Part shown: positions 1 through 7,389 of the stretch, in pieces
How the letters are laid out: each line of letters begins with the position of its first letter
Position numbering within the stretch: the stretch's first letter is position 1
Assembly: GCA_046302135.1 (NCBI GenBank)
Contig: JBKCIQ010000040.1
Coordinates: 1 to 16,195 of the forward strand
Source: AM-1111 sp046302135
GTDB lineage: Bacteria > Bacteroidota > Bacteroidia > B-17B0 > Aurantibacillaceae
DNA: 16,195 nucleotides
Reading direction: 5' to 3'
Made by a program: the position numbers and the translations under genes
The notes under the pieces: generated by a model
The model's input: the letters and a program-made list of their open reading frames with translations, nothing else
The model's database searches: none
Told to the model about the DNA's origin: nothing

Positions 1-1
1 G

Positions 2-967
2 ATTATACTTTTTACAAGCTTAAGATTACTTGGCCAAGATGATATTCACAAATATGTGAGTTTAAAACCGGATTTTATTGAAAAATGGTCAACAGATAGT
101 ATTGAGGTTAAATTTAATTCTGATAAATGCCTAGTTTTTTCTGCGGTAAAATCTGATTATAATAAAGCGCAGACAAGGGTATTTATTGAAATTAAAAATA
201 ATACAGGACGCGATTTAATTTATAAGGAAAAGAAAACCGTTGATATTTCAATTCGTCATTTAGCCGAGTGGCAAGATCGTTTATTTGGCGATGTAACCAA
301 CGGGAGCAGAACTATAGATATTATTATCACAAAACAAGTTATTAAAGGTAAAGACACGCTTTACGTTTTTCCAAAGAATCAAACATGGTCGTTTGACGAC
401 AAAATAAAATTATTAATACCAACAAGTAGAAATATAGATAGGCAAAATTATTTTGCCGAGCATACAGGATCCTCCTTTCCATTTTTGCCACATGAGGCAA
501 AAATTATAGACCAAGAGAAAGAAAAAAAGGAAATTTATTTGGAAAAGAAATTTAAATCACCTGAAAAGAATAATTCAAAAGATTTAGGTACCGTTACACT
601 TCAATTTGATATCCCGCTGTTTAAAAAATATAAATTGTACATCAATGATAAATATATAGATCAATTTAAAAGAGGTAAATACTATAAGTTTGATTTTAAA
701 AAAGAGCAAAAGATTAAAATAAAGGGTTTAACAAAAAAAATGAAAGAAACCGGGATAGATCATGAGTTCAATTTAAAACCCGGATATGATTATTTTTTCA
801 CTTTACATGAATATAATATTAAAGGAAAAATGGCCGAATTATTCGATCCTCACATAACTTTAGTAAATAAAAAATACATTCCGAAAATATTAATAGATAA
901 GGGAATCACAAAGCAGAATTTTACTCCGTCAGAATCTGATGTTATAAACGGTTTTTCATTAGATTGA
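2..967 (+). CDS. Secreted protein of unknown function, 5' end outside the window
   Basis: I do not recognise the family. The frame is open from the first bases of the window. Reading it gives a hydrophobic stretch (IILFTSLRLLGQ) followed by DDIHKY, which looks like the end of a signal peptide cut after Gln. The GTG at 56 is therefore probably an internal Val, and the true start lies upstream. The mature part, about 310 residues, is rich in Lys, Ile and Asn and alternates short hydrophobic and charged segments, as in beta-rich proteins. A Lys/Glu-rich linker lies near positions 510-580. I see no lipobox, Cys cluster or catalytic motif. It ends with TGA at 965-967, and no close downstream gene follows. 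Export is inferred from the partial signal peptide only. Confidence 0.7.
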   Translation: MILFTSLRLLGQDDIHKYVSLKPDFIEKWSTDSIEVKFNSDKCLVFSAVKSDYNKAQTRVFIEIKNNTGRDLIYKEKKTVDISIRHLAEWQDRLFGDVTNGSRTIDIIITKQVIKGKDTLYVFPKNQTWSFDDKIKLLIPTSRNIDRQNYFAEHTGSSFPFLPHEAKIIDQEKEKKEIYLEKKFKSPEKNNSKDLGTVTLQFDIPLFKKYKLYINDKYIDQFKRGKYYKFDFKKEQKIKIKGLTKKMKETGIDHEFNLKPGYDYFFTLHEYNIKGKMAELFDPHITLVNKKYIPKILIDKGITKQNFTPSESDVINGFSLD

Positions 968-1089
968 TTTGAAATGATGATTAGATTATTTTAGTTATTT
1001 ATGTAGATAAATTTTTTTGTTTTGTCAAAAAAGTTTTCACTCAGTTTAAATTTTTATTTCTTGTCTTCTATATTTTTTAACTTCCAAAA

Positions 1090-1097
1090 TAAATTTG
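1090..1097 (+). promoter_or_regulatory. Candidate Bacteroidota -7 promoter element
   Basis: TAAATTTG matches TAnnTTTG exactly. It lies about 270 bases before the next gene, so it would give either a long leader or a separate short transcript. I see no clear TTTG at the -33 position, and such short AT-rich matches occur by chance. Confidence 0.3.
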
Positions 1098-1139
1098 TTT
1101 TTTGATAGAGTTCCATTTAAATGTCATAAGAATTAGACG

Positions 1140-1213
1140 AATTGGGTATGATAATACAATGTCAAATACAACTGTAAGGCAAGCTTAGCTAAAAAGTAAA
1201 ACCCAATTTTTTT
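1140..1213 (+). ncRNA. Possible small RNA end: wide stem plus T-run
   Basis: AATTGGGT (1140-1147) is perfectly complementary to ACCCAATT (1201-1208), and a run of seven T (1207-1213) overlaps and follows the right arm. The loop of about 53 bases is too wide for a textbook terminator. Together with the -7 element at 1090-1097 it could close a transcript of roughly 110 bases. This is inference from structure only, and no RNA family is recognised. Confidence 0.2.
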
Positions 1214-1367
1214 CGAATTCCGTTTTAAATAAAATTAAAATCTTTATTGATGTTGAAATGACTTGTTGATTAAAGGGATAATAATATAAATATTATAGCC
1301 AACTGCGTCTAGTGGTTTTGGGTATTTCCAATAAAATATGATTAACTATTTTTAAAAAAAAATTAAC

Positions 1368-2465
1368 TTGAATAAATCATTTGTATTCATTTTTGTCGCT
1401 CTATTAATTGATTTTATCAGTTATTCCCAGTCTGATTTTACTACTATAAAAGTTGAAAATCATATACCTGGAGGAGGTGATGAGGCTTACTTTAAAAGTG
1501 ATATTTTATACCTTCCTGAACGAAAGAAAAATGGAAATATTTTTCTTCGAAAATTTGATTGCTTAACTCAAAAGCTGACTGACATCTATTATCCTCCTGA
1601 AAAGTTCAAGAGCGCGCCAGGTTTTGTAATTGATGATGAATTCATCTATTTTCACATCACTCAAGGTATTGCCAAAGTAAGCCTTGAGACAAATAAAATT
1701 GTATGGGAAGCGAAGTATGAAAGTAATTATGCTGCTCAGATTGCCCCTTTCCTACACGGAAAATATGTTGGAATAGATCTAGATGATAAAATTTTTGTCC
1801 TCGATAAGATTACAGGAGATGTTGCAGTGGATATAAATGAGAAAGACTTATCTCAAAGTATTGGATTCACAAAGGATCATTTGATTTATGGTAAGGATGA
1901 TGGAAAATTAATTGCTTTTGACATTAAAAAGAAATCTAAATCATGGAAATTTGATGTGGGAAGTGATGTTGGATCAGGATGTTTGGATTTGGGAGGTAAG
2001 GTTATACTTCCTAGCGGAGATGTTAGGATTTACTGTGTAGATGAAAAGACAGGAAGTAAAATATGGTCTATAGAAAAAGATGAATTGAAAGCCTCATGTG
2101 GATCAGGATTCAATGAAGTTCCAACTTTGTTTAATAATAAGTTATATGTCTTGCAAAGAGAGTCTGGGCTGTATGAAATTGATAAGAATACCGGATCTAT
2201 TTTAAGTGTAATTAAAATTGATGATTTAAATGATGGTCAATTAATTGTATATCATAATCATTTTTACATTGCTAGTACTAAAGGTTTTTTTGTTTATAAT
2301 CCTTCTGATAGGTCTGTAAAAAAAATTGCTGATTTAGAAGTATCAAATAATTTACCTTCCGGTATTCAATTCAACGGTCGTTTTCTTGCACTTAACTACA
2401 TTGGTTCTTATAGCACTGAACCAAAAGTTCTTTTGTTTGATTTAGAAAAATTGAAGCGTCTTTAA
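1368..2465 (+). CDS. Secreted PQQ-type beta-propeller repeat protein
   Basis: The 365-residue protein starts at a TTG. An in-frame TAA at 1353-1355 rules out anything longer, and the TTG puts a clean signal peptide at residues 1-21 (ending FISYSQ). The mature part consists of repeated blade-like units of the PQQ enzyme-repeat type: a beta strand, a short loop, then 'D..TG...W' or its degenerate form. Examples are ETNKIVWEAK, DKITGDVAVD, KKKSKSWKF, EKTGSKIWSIE and DKNTGSILSVIK, spaced about 40-50 residues apart. Such folds usually serve as binding platforms in the envelope. No dehydrogenase active-site motif is visible, so an enzymatic role is not claimed. There is no lipobox, so it is probably periplasmic or released. 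The next gene starts 11 bases after the stop, which suggests co-transcription. Confidence 0.75.
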   Translation: MNKSFVFIFVALLIDFISYSQSDFTTIKVENHIPGGGDEAYFKSDILYLPERKKNGNIFLRKFDCLTQKLTDIYYPPEKFKSAPGFVIDDEFIYFHITQGIAKVSLETNKIVWEAKYESNYAAQIAPFLHGKYVGIDLDDKIFVLDKITGDVAVDINEKDLSQSIGFTKDHLIYGKDDGKLIAFDIKKKSKSWKFDVGSDVGSGCLDLGGKVILPSGDVRIYCVDEKTGSKIWSIEKDELKASCGSGFNEVPTLFNNKLYVLQRESGLYEIDKNTGSILSVIKIDDLNDGQLIVYHNHFYIASTKGFFVYNPSDRSVKKIADLEVSNNLPSGIQFNGRFLALNYIGSYSTEPKVLLFDLEKLKRL

Positions 2466-2476
2466 AAAAATGTATT

Positions 2477-3268
2477 ATGAAATTTAAAATTATTATTATT
2501 TGTTTTACATTTTGTTTTTTACTCGGTTTCGAATTTTCCTGCTTTGCACAACGTATTGTATCAAGAAGTGGTTGTGTAGAAATGTATTCTAACACATATG
2601 TTACATCTAATGGCGCCACATATTCAAGTTGGATTAGGAATACATGCTCTAAGCCATTGTTTATAAAAAAAAGTGAGTATAAAGCTGTTTTTAAAAAGAC
2701 TAATTCCAAGGGAAACTCAGTAATTTTTGGAACCAACAGAAAAATTAAATTTCCTGAGATTTTTATTGCGGGGCAAACTGAGATATATGGGTCAGGAAAA
2801 GGAAGCGATAATAATCGTTCTGGTGTAACTTATGATGATGTTAGAAGTGAGTCGGGTGATATAGGTGGTGCTTATGAAATAAGTAGCGAAACACCGTCTG
2901 GATTTAACAGCAATATGGAATTGACCTTGAATGAAGAGAAGTATTTGGGAGAGCATAATGGGATAAAATTTTACGTTACCTTATTAACTTACGATAAATT
3001 TTTTGATAAGGATTGGGACTCATTTCATAAATACAAGCTAGATTTTAAATTTGAAAATACAAAATCTGTAAAGGATAAAACAACCTATAAGGTTCTTAGT
3101 GAAGTTTCTTTCAATGGCGTTAATTTCAGTGTGGAGAAGACAATTTCAAAGTTGAAGCGCAATGAAAAATATGTAAAGTCTCATGAATTTGATTTTTTTT
3201 CAAATATCAAGGACAAGGTCTACATTAGACAGCTTCCTGAGTCAAATGTGCCACAGTTAAAAAATTAA
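2477..3268 (+). CDS. Secreted protein of unknown function
   Basis: I do not recognise this 263-residue protein. It has a strong signal peptide: Lys-rich start, hydrophobic core at residues 4-18, and likely cleavage after the Gln of SCFAQ (residue 25). The mature chain has Cys in RSGCVEM and RNTCSK, which could form a disulfide in the periplasm. A Gly/Ser/Asn-rich middle (around 2790-2900) is followed by a more charged C-terminal half with alternating strands. It follows the beta-propeller gene after 11 bases and precedes the lipoprotein gene by 53, so the three probably form one envelope-protein cluster. The shared job is unknown. Confidence 0.65.
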   Translation: MKFKIIIICFTFCFLLGFEFSCFAQRIVSRSGCVEMYSNTYVTSNGATYSSWIRNTCSKPLFIKKSEYKAVFKKTNSKGNSVIFGTNRKIKFPEIFIAGQTEIYGSGKGSDNNRSGVTYDDVRSESGDIGGAYEISSETPSGFNSNMELTLNEEKYLGEHNGIKFYVTLLTYDKFFDKDWDSFHKYKLDFKFENTKSVKDKTTYKVLSEVSFNGVNFSVEKTISKLKRNEKYVKSHEFDFFSNIKDKVYIRQLPESNVPQLKN

Positions 3269-3321
3269 AAATCCATATACATTTTCCAAATTAAACTAAT
3301 AACCAATCAAAATAAATCAAA

Positions 3322-3771
3322 ATGAAAACAACTAAAAAAATCCTGACTTTAATTTTCGCCTCTGTTATATTGTTATCTTGTGAAAAGGAAAGTACAACGC
3401 CCCCTGCGAATAGTGTGCCATCAGATGCCGCAATAGATGTTACTGTTGAGCCTAGTCAGCTAGCAGTTGATCAAGATTGCGAATTAGATAAAATTGTAAT
3501 TTTAGAATTAAATGCAGACCATTTTTCTTCTGTTAGAACTTATTCTAATTCATTCGCCCAAACAAATGGTTCACCCTTGGCGTGGATTGAAAATGAATTT
3601 ACGGGCTTACGAGCGGCAACATACACTTTAACTGTTAAGTATAAAAAGTCAGGTTCTCCAAATGTTTATACGAAGGGAACTTATTCGATTGTAATATCCG
3701 ATGCACAAGCTGAAAATGCTGACGTAATAGCTAAAAATTACACCTTGACAACAAACGATATTTGTTATTGA
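3322..3771 (+). CDS. Small lipoprotein of unknown function
   Basis: The 149-residue protein has a lipoprotein signal: MKTTKKILTL, a hydrophobic core, then LLSC with the lipidated Cys at residue 20, followed by a flexible Ser/Thr/Pro-rich tether (EKESTTPPANS). The remaining ~110 residues read as a small beta-sandwich-like domain (TATYTLTVKYKK-like strands). Two further Cys, one in DQDCELDK and one at the penultimate residue, could form a disulfide joining the domain ends. The ATG follows an A-rich stretch, with no Shine-Dalgarno, as is common in Bacteroidota. I cannot assign a function. It is probably anchored in the outer membrane by its lipid. Confidence 0.7.
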   Translation: MKTTKKILTLIFASVILLSCEKESTTPPANSVPSDAAIDVTVEPSQLAVDQDCELDKIVILELNADHFSSVRTYSNSFAQTNGSPLAWIENEFTGLRAATYTLTVKYKKSGSPNVYTKGTYSIVISDAQAENADVIAKNYTLTTNDICY

Positions 3772-3898
3772 TTTAATTAATTTTTTCGAAGAAGTTAATT
3801 GCTGGAATTAGGTAAGGATTTTTTTCTGTTTCTTAAATGAAGATTCTGATGTGTGTTTTAGTATTCAGTCAGTTCCTCAAGTTTTTAGTTATTTTTAA

Positions 3899-3950
3899 TT
3901 TAGGAAAGCCTAAAAAATTAATCATTTAATTTAATTTGATTTTTTTTAGG
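3899..3950 (+). promoter_or_regulatory. Competing inverted repeats upstream of the GH3 operon
   Basis: TTTAGG (3899-3904), AAAG loop, CCTAAA (3909-3914) form a perfect 6-bp hairpin. The same CCTAAAAAA arm (3909-3917) is also complementary to TTTTTTAGG at 3942-3950. That second pairing can be extended by AATCA (3920-3924) with TGATT (3937-3941 region) across a two-base bulge. The two pairings exclude each other. It could be the end of the lipoprotein transcript or a switchable leader of the next operon. AT-rich pairs make it weak. Confidence 0.3.
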
Positions 3951-4019
3951 TTGTTTTCTTGCTTCTTGTATAGATAATATCTAAAAAAGAAATGCCATCC
4001 TTTTATCGTTAGTTTTTCT

Positions 4020-4027
4020 TAACTTCG
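4020..4027 (+). promoter_or_regulatory. Candidate -7 element of the GH3 operon
   Basis: TAACTTCG differs from TAnnTTTG by one base and lies 19 bases before the ATG at 4047, which would give a leader of only about 14 bases. I see no convincing -33 TTTG. Confidence 0.3.
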
Positions 4028-4046
4028 TTACAAATGCGACGTGTAT

Positions 4047-5594
4047 ATGGCCATTTTAGGACGGATTGTTAAGGGAACTATAGATATCGGGGCTAAAATT
4101 CCGAAAAGGAATATTTCGCCTCAAGATCATCAGTTGAGAACTTTAAAGAAACTGCTTCGAAAGGCAAGATATACTGCATTTGGACAAAAGTATGACTTCT
4201 CAGGATTACTAAACTTTTCAAACCCAATTGAACAGTTTCAAAAAACTATACCGGCTCATGACTATCAAAGTATGTTCAATAATTGGTGGTACAGATGTTT
4301 ATATGGTGAGCCGTATGTTACCTGGCCAAATCAAATAAAATATTTTGCCCTGAGTTCAGGTACATCCGAATCAACGAGTAAACATATTCCGGTTACAAAA
4401 GATACACTCAGGCAAATACGCAAGATTACAAGGCGCCAGATAGTTGGCATGAACAACTTTGATTTGCCTAAAGAAGTTTTTGACAGTGGAATACTTATGC
4501 TAGGCGGGAGTACTCACCTTAATTATAACGGCACTTATTACGAAGGTGACTTAAGCGGAATCACAACCGGTTCTTCTCCTTTTTGGTTTCAACACTTCCA
4601 GAAGCCGGGAAGAAGAATTTCGCAATTCAAAGATTGGGATTCAAAGCTTGAAGAAATAACTGTGAATGCAAAAAATTGGGACATTGGGGTTGTTTGTGGT
4701 GTGCCTGCATGGATTCAGATCATGTTTGAAAAAATTGTATCCTACCATAAAGTAAATTCTATTCATGATATCTGGCCCAATCTGAGTATTTATGTTCACG
4801 GAGGAGTTTCAATCACTCCCTATAAAAAAAGTTTCGAAAAATTGACAGGTAAACCTTTGCTGTACCTTGATACATATCTCGCGTCTGAAGGCTTTATTGC
4901 ATATCAGGACAGGCCATCAGATGATGGAAGTATGAAGTTGATCACTGACGTTGGAATTTTCATGGAATTCGTTCCTTTTAATGAAGAGAATTTTGACGGC
5001 GATGGAAATATGAAGTCAAATCCTAGAGCAATTTGTATGGATAAGGTAGAGTTAGATAAAGAGTACGCTTTATTGTTGAGTACCTGTTCAGGTGCTTGGA
5101 GATATTTAATAGGAGACACCATTAAATTCACGGATCTTGAAGAAATGAGAATTATTATAACAGGAAGAACAAAGCATTTTCTAAGTCTTTGTGGCGAACA
5201 TCTTTCTGTTGACAACATGAACCGTGCTTGTATTGATACGGCAAATGAACTCGGAGTGATAGTTAATGAATTTACAGTTACCGGAATTCCCCACGAAGGT
5301 TTATTTGCGCATAAGTGGTACATAGGAGTGGACAGGACAGTTGAATCTGAAGATTTTAAAAAACTACTTGACAAAAATTTATGCCTCTTAAACGATGACT
5401 ATAGAGTTGAGCGCAGTGCCGCACTTAAAGATATTTTTGTAGAGGTATTGCCAATTGATTATTTTTTTGAGTTCCTTCAGAAGATCGGAAGATTTGGTTC
5501 TTCCAACAAATTTCCTAGAGTGCTTAAAGGCAAATCTTTGGAAGCCTGGCAAATTTTTTTAAAGGAAAAAGGAATTAGTAGTCCGGTTTCGTGA
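4047..5594 (+). CDS. GH3-family acyl-adenylating enzyme
   Basis: The 515-residue protein belongs to the GH3 family of the ANL (adenylate-forming) superfamily. Plant members join amino acids to jasmonate or auxin through an acyl-AMP intermediate; the substrates of bacterial homologues are mostly unknown. All three ATP/AMP motifs are present: SSGTS at residues 103-107, YLASEG at 277-282 and GDTIKFT at 356-362. GRTKHF (373-378) begins the C-terminal lid. Length is normal for the family. I chose ATG 4047 over GTG 4041 because ATG is favoured and the extension adds only two residues. It is the first gene of an operon, and its TGA overlaps the GTG of the LysE gene. A product of this enzyme, such as an acyl-amino acid, might be exported by that neighbour, but this is inference. 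Confidence 0.9.
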   Translation: MAILGRIVKGTIDIGAKIPKRNISPQDHQLRTLKKLLRKARYTAFGQKYDFSGLLNFSNPIEQFQKTIPAHDYQSMFNNWWYRCLYGEPYVTWPNQIKYFALSSGTSESTSKHIPVTKDTLRQIRKITRRQIVGMNNFDLPKEVFDSGILMLGGSTHLNYNGTYYEGDLSGITTGSSPFWFQHFQKPGRRISQFKDWDSKLEEITVNAKNWDIGVVCGVPAWIQIMFEKIVSYHKVNSIHDIWPNLSIYVHGGVSITPYKKSFEKLTGKPLLYLDTYLASEGFIAYQDRPSDDGSMKLITDVGIFMEFVPFNEENFDGDGNMKSNPRAICMDKVELDKEYALLLSTCSGAWRYLIGDTIKFTDLEEMRIIITGRTKHFLSLCGEHLSVDNMNRACIDTANELGVIVNEFTVTGIPHEGLFAHKWYIGVDRTVESEDFKKLLDKNLCLLNDDYRVERSAALKDIFVEVLPIDYFFEFLQKIGRFGSSNKFPRVLKGKSLEAWQIFLKEKGISSPVS

Positions 5595-6244
5595 TATCTT
5601 TTACACTAATATATCAGGCAGTCATTATTATTTTGCTACTAGCTTTCTCATTTGGCCCGGCATTTTTTGGTCTTATCAATACTAGCATAAAATATGGATT
5701 CAAGGCGGGTGCATCTCTCGCTGTTGGTGTTTTCTTAAGTGATTTAACACTATCTCTTGGTATTTGTCTGCTTTTTCATTACGGTGCAGAGGATTTTTTA
5801 GAGAGTCAAAAAAATCAGGCATTCGTAGGAATAATTGGAGGTGTGATTCTAATTGTTTTTGGAAGTTTCTATATTTTTAAAAAAGAGGAAATTAAAACAG
5901 ACGCCGAAATTGAAATTACAAAACCTAATCCGGCATGGTTAATTGTTAAAGGCTTTTTGCTCAATTTTTTTAATCCTCTCGTTTGGCCTCTTTGGATTGG
6001 AAACGTTACCGCTGTTGGAGAGTCGCTGGAGCCTTCATACAATTTAAAAGGAATGGTTGCTTTTTTTTCATTTACATTGCTTGGTGTGTTATCTGCCGAT
6101 TTACTTAAAGTTTTTGTGGCGTATAAAATAAAAAAATACATTACCAGAAAATTGATTCGTGGAGTAAATCTTACAACCGGCATTTTACTTGCTGTTTTAG
6201 GTGGTTTCTTGATTTACAAATTTTACTTTTCTTCTCATGCCTGA
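5591..6244 (+). CDS. LysE-family amino-acid exporter
   Basis: The 217-residue inner-membrane protein shows the six-helix pattern of LysE/RhtB exporters: helices near residues 5-30, 38-62, 77-95, 114-138, 152-176 and 190-212. It contains the family's GFLLNFFNPLVWPLW signature at the fourth helix and a Gly/Pro-containing first helix (FSFGPAFFGL). A charged cytoplasmic loop (KKEEIKTDAEIEITK) lies between helices 3 and 4. Family members export basic or neutral amino acids by proton exchange; this substrate is unknown. The GTG start lies in a 4-base overlap (GTGA) with the stop of the GH3 gene, so translation is probably coupled. The stop overlaps the next gene by 8 bases. Confidence 0.85.
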   Translation: MISFTLIYQAVIIILLLAFSFGPAFFGLINTSIKYGFKAGASLAVGVFLSDLTLSLGICLLFHYGAEDFLESQKNQAFVGIIGGVILIVFGSFYIFKKEEIKTDAEIEITKPNPAWLIVKGFLLNFFNPLVWPLWIGNVTAVGESLEPSYNLKGMVAFFSFTLLGVLSADLLKVFVAYKIKKYITRKLIRGVNLTTGILLAVLGGFLIYKFYFSSHA

Positions 6245-6509
6245 ATTCGACTTCAATGACTTTGCAGATAAAATATCCAACACTATAGATTATCCATCTG
6301 TTTATATGTTTAAGTTTATTGTTAAATCCGATAATCGAACTATAGCCTTGGTCGAAAATATATTTGATGCTGACGCACAATTAAGTCAAAAATCTTCTTC
6401 CGGTGGAAAATATACAGGTATTACCGTAAGGCAGGTGGTTACGAGTAAAGACGATATAATTTCAGTCTACAAAAAGGCAAATGAAATAGAGGGGGTGATT
6501 TGGTTATGA
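6237..6509 (+). CDS. DUF493/YbeD-like small protein
   Basis: The 90-residue protein fits the DUF493 (YbeD) family in length and pattern: YPSVYMFKFIVKSDN early, a central Ser/Gly turn (SSSGGKYTGITV) and a final helix ending DIISVYKKANEIEGVIWL. The family has an ACT-like alpha/beta fold and no established biochemical role; regulation is suspected. Its ATG lies inside the end of the LysE gene, and its TGA overlaps the next ATG by four bases (ATGA), so it sits fully inside the operon. Bacteroidota proteins of this family often occur beside unrelated metabolic genes, so the context says little. Confidence 0.8.
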   Translation: MPEFDFNDFADKISNTIDYPSVYMFKFIVKSDNRTIALVENIFDADAQLSQKSSSGGKYTGITVRQVVTSKDDIISVYKKANEIEGVIWL

Positions 6510-7366
6510 TATTTCTTGAAAATCAATTTCTGAAAGTTAGTATCAGTGAGATCGGGGCTGAAATAAAATCGGTGTTTTCATTCAAGCACCAAATTGAACA
6601 AATTTGGAATGCCGACCCGGAATATTGGAACAGAAGCGCACCTCATCTCTTTCCTATCGTCGGAGAACTTAAAAACAATGCTTTTTCCTATCAAGGTAAA
6701 TCGTATAATCTAACTCGACACGGGTTCATTCGTAACATGTTGTTTGAGGTTATTGATCTGAAAGCTGATTCTGTTGAATTTGAATTTTGTGCCAATAAAG
6801 AAACCTTAAAGTTATTTCCTTTTCATTTTTCATTTAGGATAAAATATGTGCTTTCTGAAAATCATATCCGATGTACCTATCAGATTTTTAATCCTAAGTT
6901 TGATGCGCTAATTTACTCATTTGGTGCCCATCCGGGTTTCATGTTACATGACTCAATGGAAAATTATTTTTTAGAATTCCAGGAAGAAGAAGATACAGAA
7001 AGATTCAGAGTCGTCAATGGTCTCCTCTCAACTACATCATCAAATTTTAAAACTGAAGGGAATAAGCTTTTTTTACGAAAGGAACTGTTTACAAACGATG
7101 CCTTAGTTTTTAAAAGTCTTAAATCAAGGAGTGCAAAATTGATTCATTCAAAAAGCGGAGTTTCAATAACATTGGCTTGGGACAAAAAATTTAAATTTTT
7201 TGGAATCTGGTCTCAAAAAAATTGTGACAAATTTATTTGTCTGGAGCCATGGGCAGGAATAGCTGACACTGAAAATTTTATTGGGGAATTCAAGGATAAA
7301 GAAGGTGTAAGATGTCTTGAGGCGTATAAATCAGAATCGTTTGATCTGGATTTTACTTTCGAATAA
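6506..7366 (+). CDS. Aldose 1-epimerase family protein, LacX-like
   Basis: The 286-residue protein has the galactose-mutarotase fold, which interconverts alpha and beta anomers of sugars in the cytoplasm. Visible landmarks match the LacX-type subgroup: HLFPIVGELKNNAF (47-60), the general-acid region RHGFIR with H72, FGAHPGF with H142, and the catalytic-base region LEPWAGIAD with E247. There is no signal peptide. I chose ATG 6506 because it makes the common ATGA overlap with the preceding stop and follows a G-rich stretch (GAGGGGGTG); the TTG at 6500 adds only two residues. It is the last gene of the operon and converges on the protease gene 4 bases away. The true sugar substrate is unknown. 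Confidence 0.87.
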   Translation: MIFLENQFLKVSISEIGAEIKSVFSFKHQIEQIWNADPEYWNRSAPHLFPIVGELKNNAFSYQGKSYNLTRHGFIRNMLFEVIDLKADSVEFEFCANKETLKLFPFHFSFRIKYVLSENHIRCTYQIFNPKFDALIYSFGAHPGFMLHDSMENYFLEFQEEEDTERFRVVNGLLSTTSSNFKTEGNKLFLRKELFTNDALVFKSLKSRSAKLIHSKSGVSITLAWDKKFKFFGIWSQKNCDKFICLEPWAGIADTENFIGEFKDKEGVRCLEAYKSESFDLDFTFE

Positions 7367-7389
7367 CTTATTAATTTTTAATTATAAGT
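7366..7389. terminator. Possible shared terminator between convergent genes
   Basis: ACTTAT (7366-7371) pairs with ATAAGT (7384-7389). Extra AATT pairs across a one-base bulge surround a T/A-rich centre. The repeat spans the whole 4-base gap between the two convergent genes, including both stop codons, and could act in either direction. It has almost no GC and is weak. Confidence 0.3.

Larger units (their letters stand above)
968..1367. other. 400-base gap without a protein gene
   Basis: This AT-rich stretch has stops in all frames and no convincing coding sequence. It contains a perfect Bacteroidota -7 element (TAAATTTG) at 1090-1097, and a wide inverted repeat (AATTGGGT at 1140-1147 with ACCCAATT at 1201-1208) that runs into seven T. 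These two elements could bound a small RNA and are listed separately. The rest shows T-rich tracts just after the first gene (about 1010-1075) and nothing else I can name. Confidence 0.6.

Noticed and set aside
2392..2736. 114-residue minus-strand frame across the beta-propeller gene end and the next start
   Set aside because: It overlaps two supported genes with good signal peptides, and its own sequence is low-complexity and hydrophobic without pattern.
4904..5374. 156-residue open frame on the minus strand inside the GH3 gene
   Set aside because: It lies wholly within a well-conserved gene on the other strand, has no start signal and shows no family resemblance, so it is a shadow.
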